A DNA stretch of 64,000 bases, from the NCBI GenBank assembly GCA_025936115.1, contig JAICTZ010000007.1, positions 1 to 64,000 on the forward strand. Direction: 5' to 3'. The DNA is from Polyangiaceae bacterium (GTDB lineage: Bacteria; Myxococcota_A; Polyangia; Polyangiales; Polyangiaceae). The notes beneath the pieces were generated by a model. It searched no databases. It was not told where the DNA came from and saw only the letters and a list, made by a program, of their open reading frames with translations. Below are positions 56,742 through 64,000 of the stretch, one piece after another; the stretch's first letter is position 1, and every line of letters starts with the position of its first letter. The position numbers and the translations under genes are program-made.

Positions 56742-57539
56742 ATGACGTGGCAACGCGCCGCCCTCGGCTTGACCCTCGCGAGCTCGCTCGCGCTCGGCTC
56801 TGGCTGCGCCGAAACAGTCAGCAAGGCAGCGCGTGACGCGGCCCCCGCCGCGGTCGAGGGCTCCGTCAAGACGGCCAGGGATCCGGCGACGCACGACACG
56901 ATCGCCGACATGATGTCCGATCCGCAGATCCGTGGCGCGACGGCGCAGATGGCGCAGGCCGTGACGGACGGCGTTCTCAACTCCATCACGGAAAAGGAAC
57001 GCCTCGCCCGCGCCGAAGCGGCGAGCAACGCCTTCGTGGAACACATGTCGAAGTCGCTCGCGGTGTCGCTGCAGCGCGATTTCGCTCCCGCCATGTCTGG
57101 CGTCGTCGCCGACTCCATCGAGCGGAGCCTCAACGACAAGGTGGAGGCGCGACTCGAAGTGATGGCTCGGGCCGTCGCGCGGGGAACCATGGCGGGCGTC
57201 GCCGACGGCTGGAAAAGCGGGCTCGACTCGTCGGGCCCGGCCGTGGACGGTCTCGTGAAACAGGTCGCGCGCACCGCGGGCCGCGAAGCGACACTCGGCT
57301 TTCAAGATGCCGTCGCCAAGAGCACCGCCCAACAGAAGGCGGGCGCCGCCGCACCCGGGGACGTGCTCGCCGCGGCCGGACGCGCGAGCGACTCCCTGCT
57401 CGTCGCATTTCGTTTCGCGGGCTGGCTCCTGGTCGTCGCGGCCGTCTTCATCGCGACCACGGGCATCGTCTGGTCCGTTCGGCGCCTGAGGCGGCCGCCC
57501 GGCTCCACGGGACCGCATCACACCGTGCACGCCAGCTGA
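56742..57539 (+). CDS. putative lipoprotein with C-terminal membrane helix, unknown
   Basis: 265 residues. N-terminal signal with lipobox ALGSGC near residue 22; then a helical, Ala-rich region (about 25-205) without known domain; then a C-terminal hydrophobic helix (about 225-245) and basic end. If both are real the protein would be lipidated outside and anchored by a second helix. It follows the OmpA-like gene by 119 bp. Confidence 0.6.
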   Translation: MTWQRAALGLTLASSLALGSGCAETVSKAARDAAPAAVEGSVKTARDPATHDTIADMMSDPQIRGATAQMAQAVTDGVLNSITEKERLARAEAASNAFVEHMSKSLAVSLQRDFAPAMSGVVADSIERSLNDKVEARLEVMARAVARGTMAGVADGWKSGLDSSGPAVDGLVKQVARTAGREATLGFQDAVAKSTAQQKAGAAAPGDVLAAAGRASDSLLVAFRFAGWLLVVAAVFIATTGIVWSVRRLRRPPGSTGPHHTVHAS

Positions 57540-57552
57540 CGCGCTCCGCCCG

Positions 57553-58662
57553 CTAACGCGAACGCGACGATGCGCCGGGGAGCAGCCGGGGCGCGCCGCC
57601 GCTCGCGCTCGCGCTGACGCCTCGGTGCACCACGAGTCGCTTGCCGGCCTCACGCCCCCGCGCGTAGGCCTCCGTGCCGCTGTGGGACGCGTGACGCGTC
57701 ATGCGAATGTGCGGGTGCCGGCCGCGAAAAAAATCGTGGAGCTCGCCGTCGCCGCGCCAGACGAGCCCCGCCGCGCGGCTCTTTTTACGCTCCGCATCGA
57801 GCTTTTCACGGAATCCGGCCATGAGCCCCGCGAGGAAGCGCTCGCGTTCGCGCGCGCTACGGCTGCGATCGCCCGCGCGGTACTCACGAAATAGCCGCTC
57901 GCCCGTGTGATTCACGAAGGCGTGCACGTACTCGGCGAGCTCGAGATTCTCCGGCGAGCCGCACACCTCGAGCACGCTGCCGCGCCGGCCCTCGAGTGGT
58001 CGCCAGACGGGCACCCAGATCACCTCGACGAAGAAATGCTCGGCGAGGATGTGCGCGAGGAGTCGCTGGCTCTCGCCGATGCGCCCGCTCGGCGCGCCGA
58101 GGTGGCGAAAATCGTAGAGCGGCCGCGTGCTCCGCGTGAGGGTGTCGAGGTTGTGCTTGAGCATCAAGCGCTGGGCGGCGCTCATGGCGGCCTGCGCCTC
58201 GTGCTCGTTGGGGCTCTCGGCGAGCGCGAGCAGCTTGGCGACGCGTTCGAGCACGTGCTCCTCCGCCGAGTGCTGGCCGCGGGGTACGCCGGCCGCGCGC
58301 GCGTCGATGCCGCGTTCCGCGCAGATGCGGCGGAACGTCGAGCCGTGCGCCGCTTCGTCGTGCACACCCAGCACTTCGTCGGCGTACTGGTGCGCCATTT
58401 CGTGTTTCAGCACCTCCACGAGCACGCCCCAGCCGTGCTCGACGAGCAGCGTGCGGGCGAGCTCGAGCGTGCGCGCGCCGCCCACCCAGCGTCCGAGCCG
58501 GCCGCTGGCGTCGGACAGCTCGAAGGCGGGGGTGCGGAGCGCCGAGCGGAAGAGCGACTGATTCAGGTCTTCGTAGACGCGGCGCGCGGCGCGGAGCGCG
58601 AGACGCTCGAGCTCGGCCGTGAGCGCGTGGGGAGCTCGTCGCCGTTCGTCGGGGCCGCGCAT
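57553..58662 (-). CDS. SprT-like zinc metallopeptidase with DUF2786
   Basis: 369 residues from ATG 58662. Residues about 10-110 are SprT-like, with the zinc site LKHEMAHQYAD (HExxH) near 75 and a further His in AAHGSTF. About 125-230 fits DUF2786, which often accompanies SprT-like domains. The tail is basic. SprT relatives can act on DNA-protein crosslinks, but no such role can be shown here. Convergent with the preceding lipoprotein gene and 34 bp from the ABC-F gene. Confidence 0.82.
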   Translation of the reverse strand: MRGPDERRRAPHALTAELERLALRAARRVYEDLNQSLFRSALRTPAFELSDASGRLGRWVGGARTLELARTLLVEHGWGVLVEVLKHEMAHQYADEVLGVHDEAAHGSTFRRICAERGIDARAAGVPRGQHSAEEHVLERVAKLLALAESPNEHEAQAAMSAAQRLMLKHNLDTLTRSTRPLYDFRHLGAPSGRIGESQRLLAHILAEHFFVEVIWVPVWRPLEGRRGSVLEVCGSPENLELAEYVHAFVNHTGERLFREYRAGDRSRSARERERFLAGLMAGFREKLDAERKKSRAAGLVWRGDGELHDFFRGRHPHIRMTRHASHSGTEAYARGREAGKRLVVHRGVSASASGGAPRLLPGASSRSR

Positions 58663-58696
58663 CGGTGTCGCCGTGGTGCCTCGGAGTCGCTGTCGC

Positions 58697-60319
58697 TCAG
58701 TGACGCACGCCGGGTGCCTCGGCGCCCGTCTGCTCGACGTACTCGCTGTAGCCGCCGCCGTACGTCCGCACGCCGCCGTGATCGAGCTCGAGCACGCGAT
58801 TCGAGAGTCGCCGCAAGAAGTGCCGATCGTGCGACACGAACAGCATCGTGCCCTCGAAGCCCGAAAGCGCTTCGACGAGCATCTCCTTCGTATCGATGTC
58901 GAGATGGTTCGTCGGCTCGTCGAGCACCAAGAAATTCGGCGGCTCGTAGAGCATGAGCGCCAGCACCAAACGCGCTTTTTCACCACCGGACAGGAATTTG
59001 CACGCCTTTTCGACGGCGGCGCCACTGAAGCCGAACACTCCCGCGAGGGTCTTCAGCGAACCCACCGACGCGCGCGGGAAACGCTCGGTGAGCGTCTCCC
59101 ACACTGTCTTTTCCGCCACGAGCAGCTCCATCGCGTGTTGCGCGAAGTAGCCGATTTGAACGCTGGGACCGAGCGTGACGCGTCCCTGGTCCGGCGGCGT
59201 CGCACCCGCGATGAGCTTCAGCAGCGTGGACTTGCCGGCGCCGTTCACGCCCATCACGCACCAGCGCTCGCGCCGCCGCACGAGCCAATCGAAGTTGTCG
59301 TAGATCTTGCGTGAGCCGTAGCCCTTGCTGACCGCCTCGACCTTGACGACGTCCTCGCCCGAGCGCGGCGCTTCGGGAAAATCGAAGTTCAGCTTCTGCC
59401 GGCGCTTGGGCGGCTCGACGCGCTCGATCTTCTCGAGTTTCTTCACGCGCGACTGCACCTGCGCCGCGTGACTCGCGCGCGCTTTGAAGCGCGCGATGAA
59501 CGCCTCTTCCTTCGCGAGCATCGCCTTTTGACGCATGAACTCGCTCTCCGCCTGCGCGTCGAGCAGGGCACGCTGTCCCAGATAAAACTCGTAGTTGCCC
59601 GAAAACACCGTGAGCTCGCCGCCGTCGATCTCGATGATTTTGTGCACGATCCGGTTCATGAACTCGCGATCGTGCGACGTCATGACGAGGGCGCCGTCGA
59701 AGCCCTTCAAAAACTCCTCGAGCCACAGGATCGACTCGATATCGAGGTGGTTCGTCGGCTCGTCGAGCAGCATCACGTCCGGCTTCATCAGCAAAATGCG
59801 CGCGAGCGCGACGCGCATCTTCCAGCCGCCCGAGAGCGCTCCCACGTCACCGTCGACCACCTCGTCGGCGAAGCCGAGCCCCGCGAGGATCTCGCGCGCT
59901 CGCGCCTCGAGCGCGTAACCGCCGAGCTCCTCGAAGCGCGCCTGCGCCTCCCCGAACTCGGTGATGTGACGTTCGAGCGCGCCGGCTTCGGCCGGATCGG
60001 CGAGCTTGTGCTCGAGCTCCTTGAGCCGAGCGGCGACGGTCGCCACCTCACCCGCGCCCGCCAGCGTGGCCGCGACCACGGTCATGCCGCGCATGTCGCC
60101 CACGTCCTGACTGAAGTAACCGATCGTCGTCCCGCGATCGACCGCGACCTGGCCCCCGTCCGGCTGCTCCTCCTTCACGATCAAGCGGAAGATGGTCGAC
60201 TTCCCCGCCCCGTTCGGCCCAATCAGACCGACTTTGTCACCACGGAAAATCGCACAGGACGCTTCCAGAAACAGCACCTGCTGCCCGTGCTGCTTCGTCA
60301 CCGAATCGAGCCGAATCAC
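58697..60319 (-). CDS. ABC-F family ATPase (ribosome-associated type)
   Basis: 540 residues with two ABC cassettes and no membrane part. Cassette 1: Walker A GPNGAGKST near 35, signature LSGGWKMRVALA near 155, Walker B LLDEPTNHLD. Linker with basic coiled segment about 240-310. Cassette 2: GVNGAGKST near 365, LSGGEKARLVLA near 455, LDEPTNHLD. This layout is typical of YbiT/Uup/EttA-like ABC-F proteins that act on ribosomes. The linker lacks features to pick the subfamily, and antibiotic resistance is not implied. Confidence 0.93.
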   Translation of the reverse strand: MIRLDSVTKQHGQQVLFLEASCAIFRGDKVGLIGPNGAGKSTIFRLIVKEEQPDGGQVAVDRGTTIGYFSQDVGDMRGMTVVAATLAGAGEVATVAARLKELEHKLADPAEAGALERHITEFGEAQARFEELGGYALEARAREILAGLGFADEVVDGDVGALSGGWKMRVALARILLMKPDVMLLDEPTNHLDIESILWLEEFLKGFDGALVMTSHDREFMNRIVHKIIEIDGGELTVFSGNYEFYLGQRALLDAQAESEFMRQKAMLAKEEAFIARFKARASHAAQVQSRVKKLEKIERVEPPKRRQKLNFDFPEAPRSGEDVVKVEAVSKGYGSRKIYDNFDWLVRRRERWCVMGVNGAGKSTLLKLIAGATPPDQGRVTLGPSVQIGYFAQHAMELLVAEKTVWETLTERFPRASVGSLKTLAGVFGFSGAAVEKACKFLSGGEKARLVLALMLYEPPNFLVLDEPTNHLDIDTKEMLVEALSGFEGTMLFVSHDRHFLRRLSNRVLELDHGGVRTYGGGYSEYVEQTGAEAPGVRH

Positions 60320-60592
60320 GGCGCGGAGCTAGCACGTATTTTCCTTTGCTGCCTCCACCCGCCCTTCTCGCGCCTCGGGCGCCGCCACGGGCTTGCCCGG
60401 CGCCGAAGAAGGCTGTTCGCAAGATGCCGTACGAGCGCCCGTGAGGTGCGCCAGCTCAGTGACGGCCGGCGCCGCGAAAAAAACGAGTCCGACGGAACCA
60501 AACGGGAGCGCCGCCGTTCTTGTCGGTGAATCGGCTCTCGGCCGAGGAGCGCGGCTTCGCGAAGGCAAACGAGCGAAGGACGGGAGGAATCC

Positions 60593-61564
60593 ATGTCGAA
60601 ACCAACGGACCGGCGTGATGTTTTGAAATTGACGGGCATCGGCGGCGTGGTGTTCGCCTCGAGCTTGTTGCGAGGCACGCTCGGGTGCTCGAGCGGAAGC
60701 GGCTCCGGAGATCGCGCGAAAGAGAAAGGCGAACCGCTACCGCCGAGCGGCACGCCGCGCGGCGCGGACCAGGATTTCTTCTTTCTGCAGATCTCCGACA
60801 CGCACTGGGGCTTCAGCGGCGCGATGGTCAATCCCGAGCCGACGCTCGAGCTGCCGGCGGTGGTCGCCGCCATCAACGCGAGCCCGGCGCAGCCCGACTT
60901 CATCGTGTTCACCGGTGATCTCACGCACAATACCGACGACGTGGCGGAGCGGAAAAAGCGGATGAGCGAGTTCATGCAGATCGCTCGCGGTCTCAGCGTG
61001 CCGACGCTGAAGTTCATGCCCGGCGAGCACGACGCCGCGGCGGACGGGGGCGCGGCGTTCAAGGAGCTAGTCGGCGACTTGCGCTGGTCGTTCGATTACC
61101 GCGGCATTCACTTCGTGGCCATCGACAACGTTTCCGATCCGATGGCGAAGGTCGGCGACGAACAGCTCGCCTGGCTCGCAGACGACCTCGCCGCTCTGGA
61201 CGACGAAGCGCCGATCGTGCTCTTTGCGCATCGTCCGCTGTGGGATCTGAAACCGGAGTGGGACTGGGCGACGCCGGACGGAGCCGCGGTCGTCGAGCTA
61301 TTGGTCCCTTACCACAACGTGACGGTCTTCTTCGGTCACATCCACCAAGAGCTTTCGCACATGACCGGACACATCCCGCATCATTCGGCGCGCTCGACCA
61401 TGTTCGCGCTGCCCACGCCGGACACACCCGGCATGCGCCAGCCCGTCCCGTGGGACCCGGCGAATCCGAACGCCGGCCTCGGCTATCGCAGTATCGACGC
61501 GACCACGACGAGCGGCGATTACGCGCTGACGGAGCTCCCGCTGCCGGCCGAGGTGACCCCGTGA
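60593..61564 (+). CDS. Tat-exported calcineurin-like metallophosphoesterase lipoprotein
   Basis: 323 residues, ATG with GGGAGGA upstream. N-terminus has DRRDVLKLTGIGG (twin-Arg) and a lipobox RGTLGC near residue 33, so it should be folded, exported by Tat and lipidated. Metallophosphoesterase motifs are in order: DTHWG, TGDLTHN, GEHD (in place of GNHD), FAHRPLW and GHIHQE. Substrate unknown. Stop overlaps the next gene (GTGA). Confidence 0.88.
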   Translation: MSKPTDRRDVLKLTGIGGVVFASSLLRGTLGCSSGSGSGDRAKEKGEPLPPSGTPRGADQDFFFLQISDTHWGFSGAMVNPEPTLELPAVVAAINASPAQPDFIVFTGDLTHNTDDVAERKKRMSEFMQIARGLSVPTLKFMPGEHDAAADGGAAFKELVGDLRWSFDYRGIHFVAIDNVSDPMAKVGDEQLAWLADDLAALDDEAPIVLFAHRPLWDLKPEWDWATPDGAAVVELLVPYHNVTVFFGHIHQELSHMTGHIPHHSARSTMFALPTPDTPGMRQPVPWDPANPNAGLGYRSIDATTTSGDYALTELPLPAEVTP

Positions 61565-61923
61565 CGCGGGCTTCGGCCTGGCTCACCGTTCTGCTGTCGC
61601 TCGTGGCGTGCGGCGGCAAGCCGAGCGATGCCGGCGACGACGACGCGAACCTCAAAGTGATTCCGATCGCGGCACGGCAGTGGGCGTACGATCCACAACA
61701 GATCACGCTCACGCTGAACGAGCCGGTCATCTTCGAGCTCACCTCGATCGACGTCCACCACGGCTTCAATCTGCCCGATTTCGGGGTACGCGCGGACGTG
61801 ATCCCGGAGCAAAAAACCCGCGTCAAAGTCACGCCCGACAAGGCCGGCAGCTTCGCATTCTTTTGCGACTACTTCTGCGGAACCGGGCACGAGGGCATGC
61901 AGGGTCAAGTCGTCGTCGAGTGA
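61561..61923 (+). CDS. small cupredoxin with CuA-type site
   Basis: 120 residues, GTG start overlapping the previous stop, signal with lipobox LLSLVAC. A cupredoxin fold carries His in DVHHGF and CDYFCGTGHEGM, i.e. C-x3-C-x3-H-x2-M, the CuA ligand pattern of cytochrome oxidase subunit II and N2O reductase. It lacks the two membrane helices of subunit II. Likely an electron carrier or copper chaperone-like protein outside the membrane. Translation-coupled to the phosphoesterase. Confidence 0.87.
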   Translation: MTRASAWLTVLLSLVACGGKPSDAGDDDANLKVIPIAARQWAYDPQQITLTLNEPVIFELTSIDVHHGFNLPDFGVRADVIPEQKTRVKVTPDKAGSFAFFCDYFCGTGHEGMQGQVVVE

Positions 61924-61969
61924 CTCCGAAACGGGAGCACGTCAAGCTCGGCTGTCCCCGCTTTTTCGT

Positions 61970-62185
61970 GGCGTCGAGCCCGGAGCGCGCGGGCAGCGGC
62001 TCGGCATCGCGCTCGTCCGTTTCGTACTCGAACATCCCGAGCTTTCACTCGTTTTCACGTGGACGCTCGCGACGGCGGACGCGCACGGCGTCTACGAGCA
62101 CGCGGATTTTCACGCGCTCACGGCGCCCGAACGCTGGATGTCGCTCGAGCGACCACGGGCTTGGCTGCCCGCGGCGAGCGGCTGA
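61970..62185 (+). pseudogene. GNAT acetyltransferase remnant
   Basis: An open stretch encodes the C-terminal part of a GNAT-like protein: GARGQRLGIALVRFVLEHP (acetyl-CoA-binding region) then TLATADAHGVYEHADF and LTAPERWMSLERP. The N-terminal half is absent and no start codon lies in frame before the motif. Read as a 5'-truncated gene left beside maeB. Confidence 0.6.
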
Positions 62186-62260
62186 GGCGATGCGCGGTTC
62201 CCTCGGGGACCGCCGGGCCCTAGACTCGGAGCGCCGCGTTCCTCGCGCGGACCTTTGGAC

Positions 62261-64000
62261 ATGAAAGACGACGACGCGCTTCGTTACCACTCGAGCGGCC
62301 GGCCCGGAAAAATCGAGGTGGTCTCGACCAAGCCGGTCGCGTCGCAGCTCGATTTGTCCCTCGCCTACACGCCAGGTGTCGCCGCGCCGTGCCGTGAGAT
62401 CGCGCGCGACCCCGAAACCGTGAATCTCTACACGGCGCGCCAAAACCTCGTCGCCGTCGTCTCGAACGGCACGGCCGTGCTCGGGCTCGGCAACCTCGGT
62501 CCGCGCGCGGCCAAGCCCGTGATGGAGGGCAAGGCGGTGCTGTTCAAGCGCTTCGCCGACATCGACGTGTTCGACATCGAAGTCGACGAGACCGATCCGA
62601 TGCGCTTCGTCGAAGTCGTGCGCGCGCTCGAGCCGACGTTCGGTGGCATCAACCTCGAGGACATCCGTGCGCCCGACTGCTTCGTGATCGAGCGGGAGCT
62701 GCGCGAGCGCATGTCGATCCCGGTGTTCCACGACGATCAGCACGGCACGGCGATCATCTCGGCGGCGGCGCTGCGTAACGCGGCCGAGCTCCAGGAAAAG
62801 CCGCTCGACTCGCTCAAGGTCTGCTGCATCGGCGCGGGCGCGGCCGCGACGAGCTGCATGCAAATGTGGGTGCGGCTCGGCGTCAGGCGCGAGCACATCA
62901 CGATGGTGGACGTGAACGGCGTGCTCGTCGAAGGCCGGTCCGATCTCGACGAATTTCGCGCGAGTTTCGCGCGACCCAAGAGCGATCCGCGCCGCAAGCT
63001 CGCCGAGGCGGTCGTCGGCGCCGACGTGCTGCTCGGCTTGTCGGCGGGCGGGCTCGTCACGCCCGCGATGCTGAAAACGATGGCGCCGAAGCCCATTATC
63101 TTCGCGCTCGCCAATCCCGATCCCGAGATCGCGTACCCCGACGCGGTCGCCGCGCGCCCCGACGCCATCGTCGCCACGGGGCGCAGCGATTTTCCGAACC
63201 AAGTGAACAACGTGCTCGGGTTTCCGTTCGTGTTCCGCGGCGCGCTCGACGTGCACGCGCGTTCGGTGAGCGAGGAGATGAAAGTCGCCGCGGCCGAAGC
63301 GCTCGCCGAGCTCGCGCGCGAGGAAGTGACCGACGAGGTGCTGCGCGCGTACGGCCGGCAGCGCATGCGCTTCGGCCGCGACTACGTGATTCCGAAGCCG
63401 TTCGACAACCGCGTGCTCTACTGGGTCGCGCCCGCCGTGGCCAAAGCCGCGATGGATTCGGGCGTCGCCGGGCGCGCGGTCGACATCACCGAGTACAAGG
63501 CGCGGCTCTATCACACGATTTCGCCGACGCGCCGCGTGCTCTGGAACATCACCGAGAGCGTCAAGGCCAAGAAGAAGCGCGTCGTTTTTCCCGAGGGCGA
63601 CAGCGACTCCATCCTGCGCGCCGCGCACGCCGTGCTGGAAGCCGGCATCGCGGAACCTATTTTGATCGGCGCGCGCGAGCGTATCCTCGAGCACGCGGAG
63701 CGTCTCGGCTTCGAGCTCAGCCAGGCGACTATCATCAATCCGCGCGAGTGCCACGAGTTCGAGCGCTACGTCGAAAGCTACTGGCACAAGCGGCAGCGCC
63801 GCGGCGTCACGCGGCTCGCCGCCCACAAGGAGCTCCGGCGCTCGCGCACGGCGTTCGGCATGATCATGGTCGCCGAAGGTGACGCCGACGGCCTCGTCGC
63901 GGGCGTGCGCCAGCCGTATCCGGCGACAATCCGGCCGGCGCTGCAAATCGTCGGCATGCGCGACGGCGTGCGCCGTGCAGCCGGCATGTACATGGTGGTC
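62261..64000 (+). CDS. maeB: NADP-dependent malic enzyme with phosphotransacetylase-like domain (3' end beyond window)
   Basis: 580 codons are in the window without a stop. Residues about 15-420 are malic enzyme: [58 protein letters not shown] and NAD(P)-binding CIGAGAAA. From about 425 a phosphotransacetylase-like domain begins ([20 protein letters not shown]). In MaeB the latter regulates rather than catalyses. Oxidative decarboxylation of malate to pyruvate with NADP+. Upstream is the GNAT remnant; promoter not identified. Confidence 0.93.
   Translation, partial: MKDDDALRYHSSGRPGKIEVVSTKPVASQLDLSLAYTPGVAAPCREIARDPETVNLYTARQNLVAVVSNGTAVLGLGNLGPRAAKPVMEGKAVLFKRFADIDVFDIEVDETDPMRFVEVVRALEPTFGGINLEDIRAPDCFVIERELRERMSIPVFHDDQHGTAIISAAALRNAAELQEKPLDSLKVCCIGAGAAATSCMQMWVRLGVRREHITMVDVNGVLVEGRSDLDEFRASFARPKSDPRRKLAEAVVGADVLLGLSAGGLVTPAMLKTMAPKPIIFALANPDPEIAYPDAVAARPDAIVATGRSDFPNQVNNVLGFPFVFRGALDVHARSVSEEMKVAAAEALAELAREEVTDEVLRAYGRQRMRFGRDYVIPKPFDNRVLYWVAPAVAKAAMDSGVAGRAVDITEYKARLYHTISPTRRVLWNITESVKAKKKRVVFPEGDSDSILRAAHAVLEAGIAEPILIGARERILEHAERLGFELSQATIINPRECHEFERYVESYWHKRQRRGVTRLAAHKELRRSRTAFGMIMVAEGDADGLVAGVRQPYPATIRPALQIVGMRDGVRRAAGMYMVV

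Noticed and set aside
57553-59025. A 490-residue version of the SprT-like protein starting inside the ABC-F gene
   Set aside because: The extra N-terminal 121 residues are antisense-like low-complexity (Ser/Arg/Cys) out of frame with the ABC-F gene; ATG 58662 begins the conserved part.
61608-62264. 218-codon ORF spanning the cupredoxin and the maeB upstream region
   Set aside because: The cupredoxin frame has all CuA ligands; this frame is Arg-rich and has no recognisable domain.
62045-63946. 633-codon minus-strand ORF opposite maeB
   Set aside because: It is an antisense shadow: the plus strand encodes a clear malic enzyme, while the minus frame gives His/Arg/Asp-rich sequence with no motif.

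Overview
The window is about 64 kb of GC-rich, gene-dense bacterial DNA that looks like a myxobacterium (Myxococcota, probably Polyangia). The reasons are: two eukaryote-like Ser/Thr protein kinases with single membrane anchors, a PP2C phosphatase, a large FG-GAP lipoprotein, a glycine-minisatellite lipoprotein carrying a CxxCH haem motif, a Cys-repeat lipoprotein, an HNH-type gene of the kind repeated in these genomes, and heavy use of GTG/TTG starts. The lineage is inferred from gene content and style; no search was run. No rRNA, tRNA, CRISPR array, phage or transposase was seen.

Layout. 1-5.1 kb: an HNH-family gene cut by the window edge, a tandem-repeat patch, an orphan adenine-specific DNA methyltransferase, a DUF481 outer-membrane protein and a DHH phosphoesterase. 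5.2-13 kb: branched-chain amino-acid genes. A 36-residue leader peptide dense in Val/Leu/Ile codons and a terminator/antiterminator pair precede ilvB-ilvN-leuA-cimA; leuB follows after a broken methyltransferase gene. 13-22.7 kb: an SDR, a halogenase-like flavoenzyme, a REC-GGDEF regulator and a patatin lipase on the minus strand, then PP2C-truD, an extensin-like peptidase, mutH and small unknown genes. 22.7-32.9 kb: envelope and signalling genes (histidine kinase, L,D-transpeptidase, kinase, lipoproteins).

32.9-49 kb is the most interesting part: a nitrate-assimilation and molybdenum-cofactor island. A minus-strand operon encodes a HemD-NirB-NirD fusion (siroheme-precursor enzyme, nitrite reductase and Rieske subunit in one chain), a DmsB-DmsC fusion (four Fe-S clusters plus an eight-helix membrane anchor) and a NarB/NasC-type nitrate reductase. 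Beside it lie moaD, moaB, moeA, moaE, a nitrate-reductase-associated-protein/MoaC fusion, moaA, mobA and modABC. Together these cover molybdate uptake, cofactor synthesis and reduction of nitrate to ammonium, with unusual fusions joining cofactor supply to the enzymes. No nitrate transporter is visible.

49-64 kb: nadE, a zinc-ribbon protein, the CxxCH lipoprotein, a glutaredoxin/A-type/rhodanese fusion, a second kinase, an OmpA-like protein, a SprT-like protein, an ABC-F ATPase, a Tat-lipoprotein phosphoesterase coupled to a CuA-site cupredoxin, a GNAT remnant, and the start of a malic enzyme/phosphotransacetylase fusion cut by the window end.

Family calls rest on motifs and resemblance read by eye. 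Start codons are choices between candidates and are discussed where it matters.
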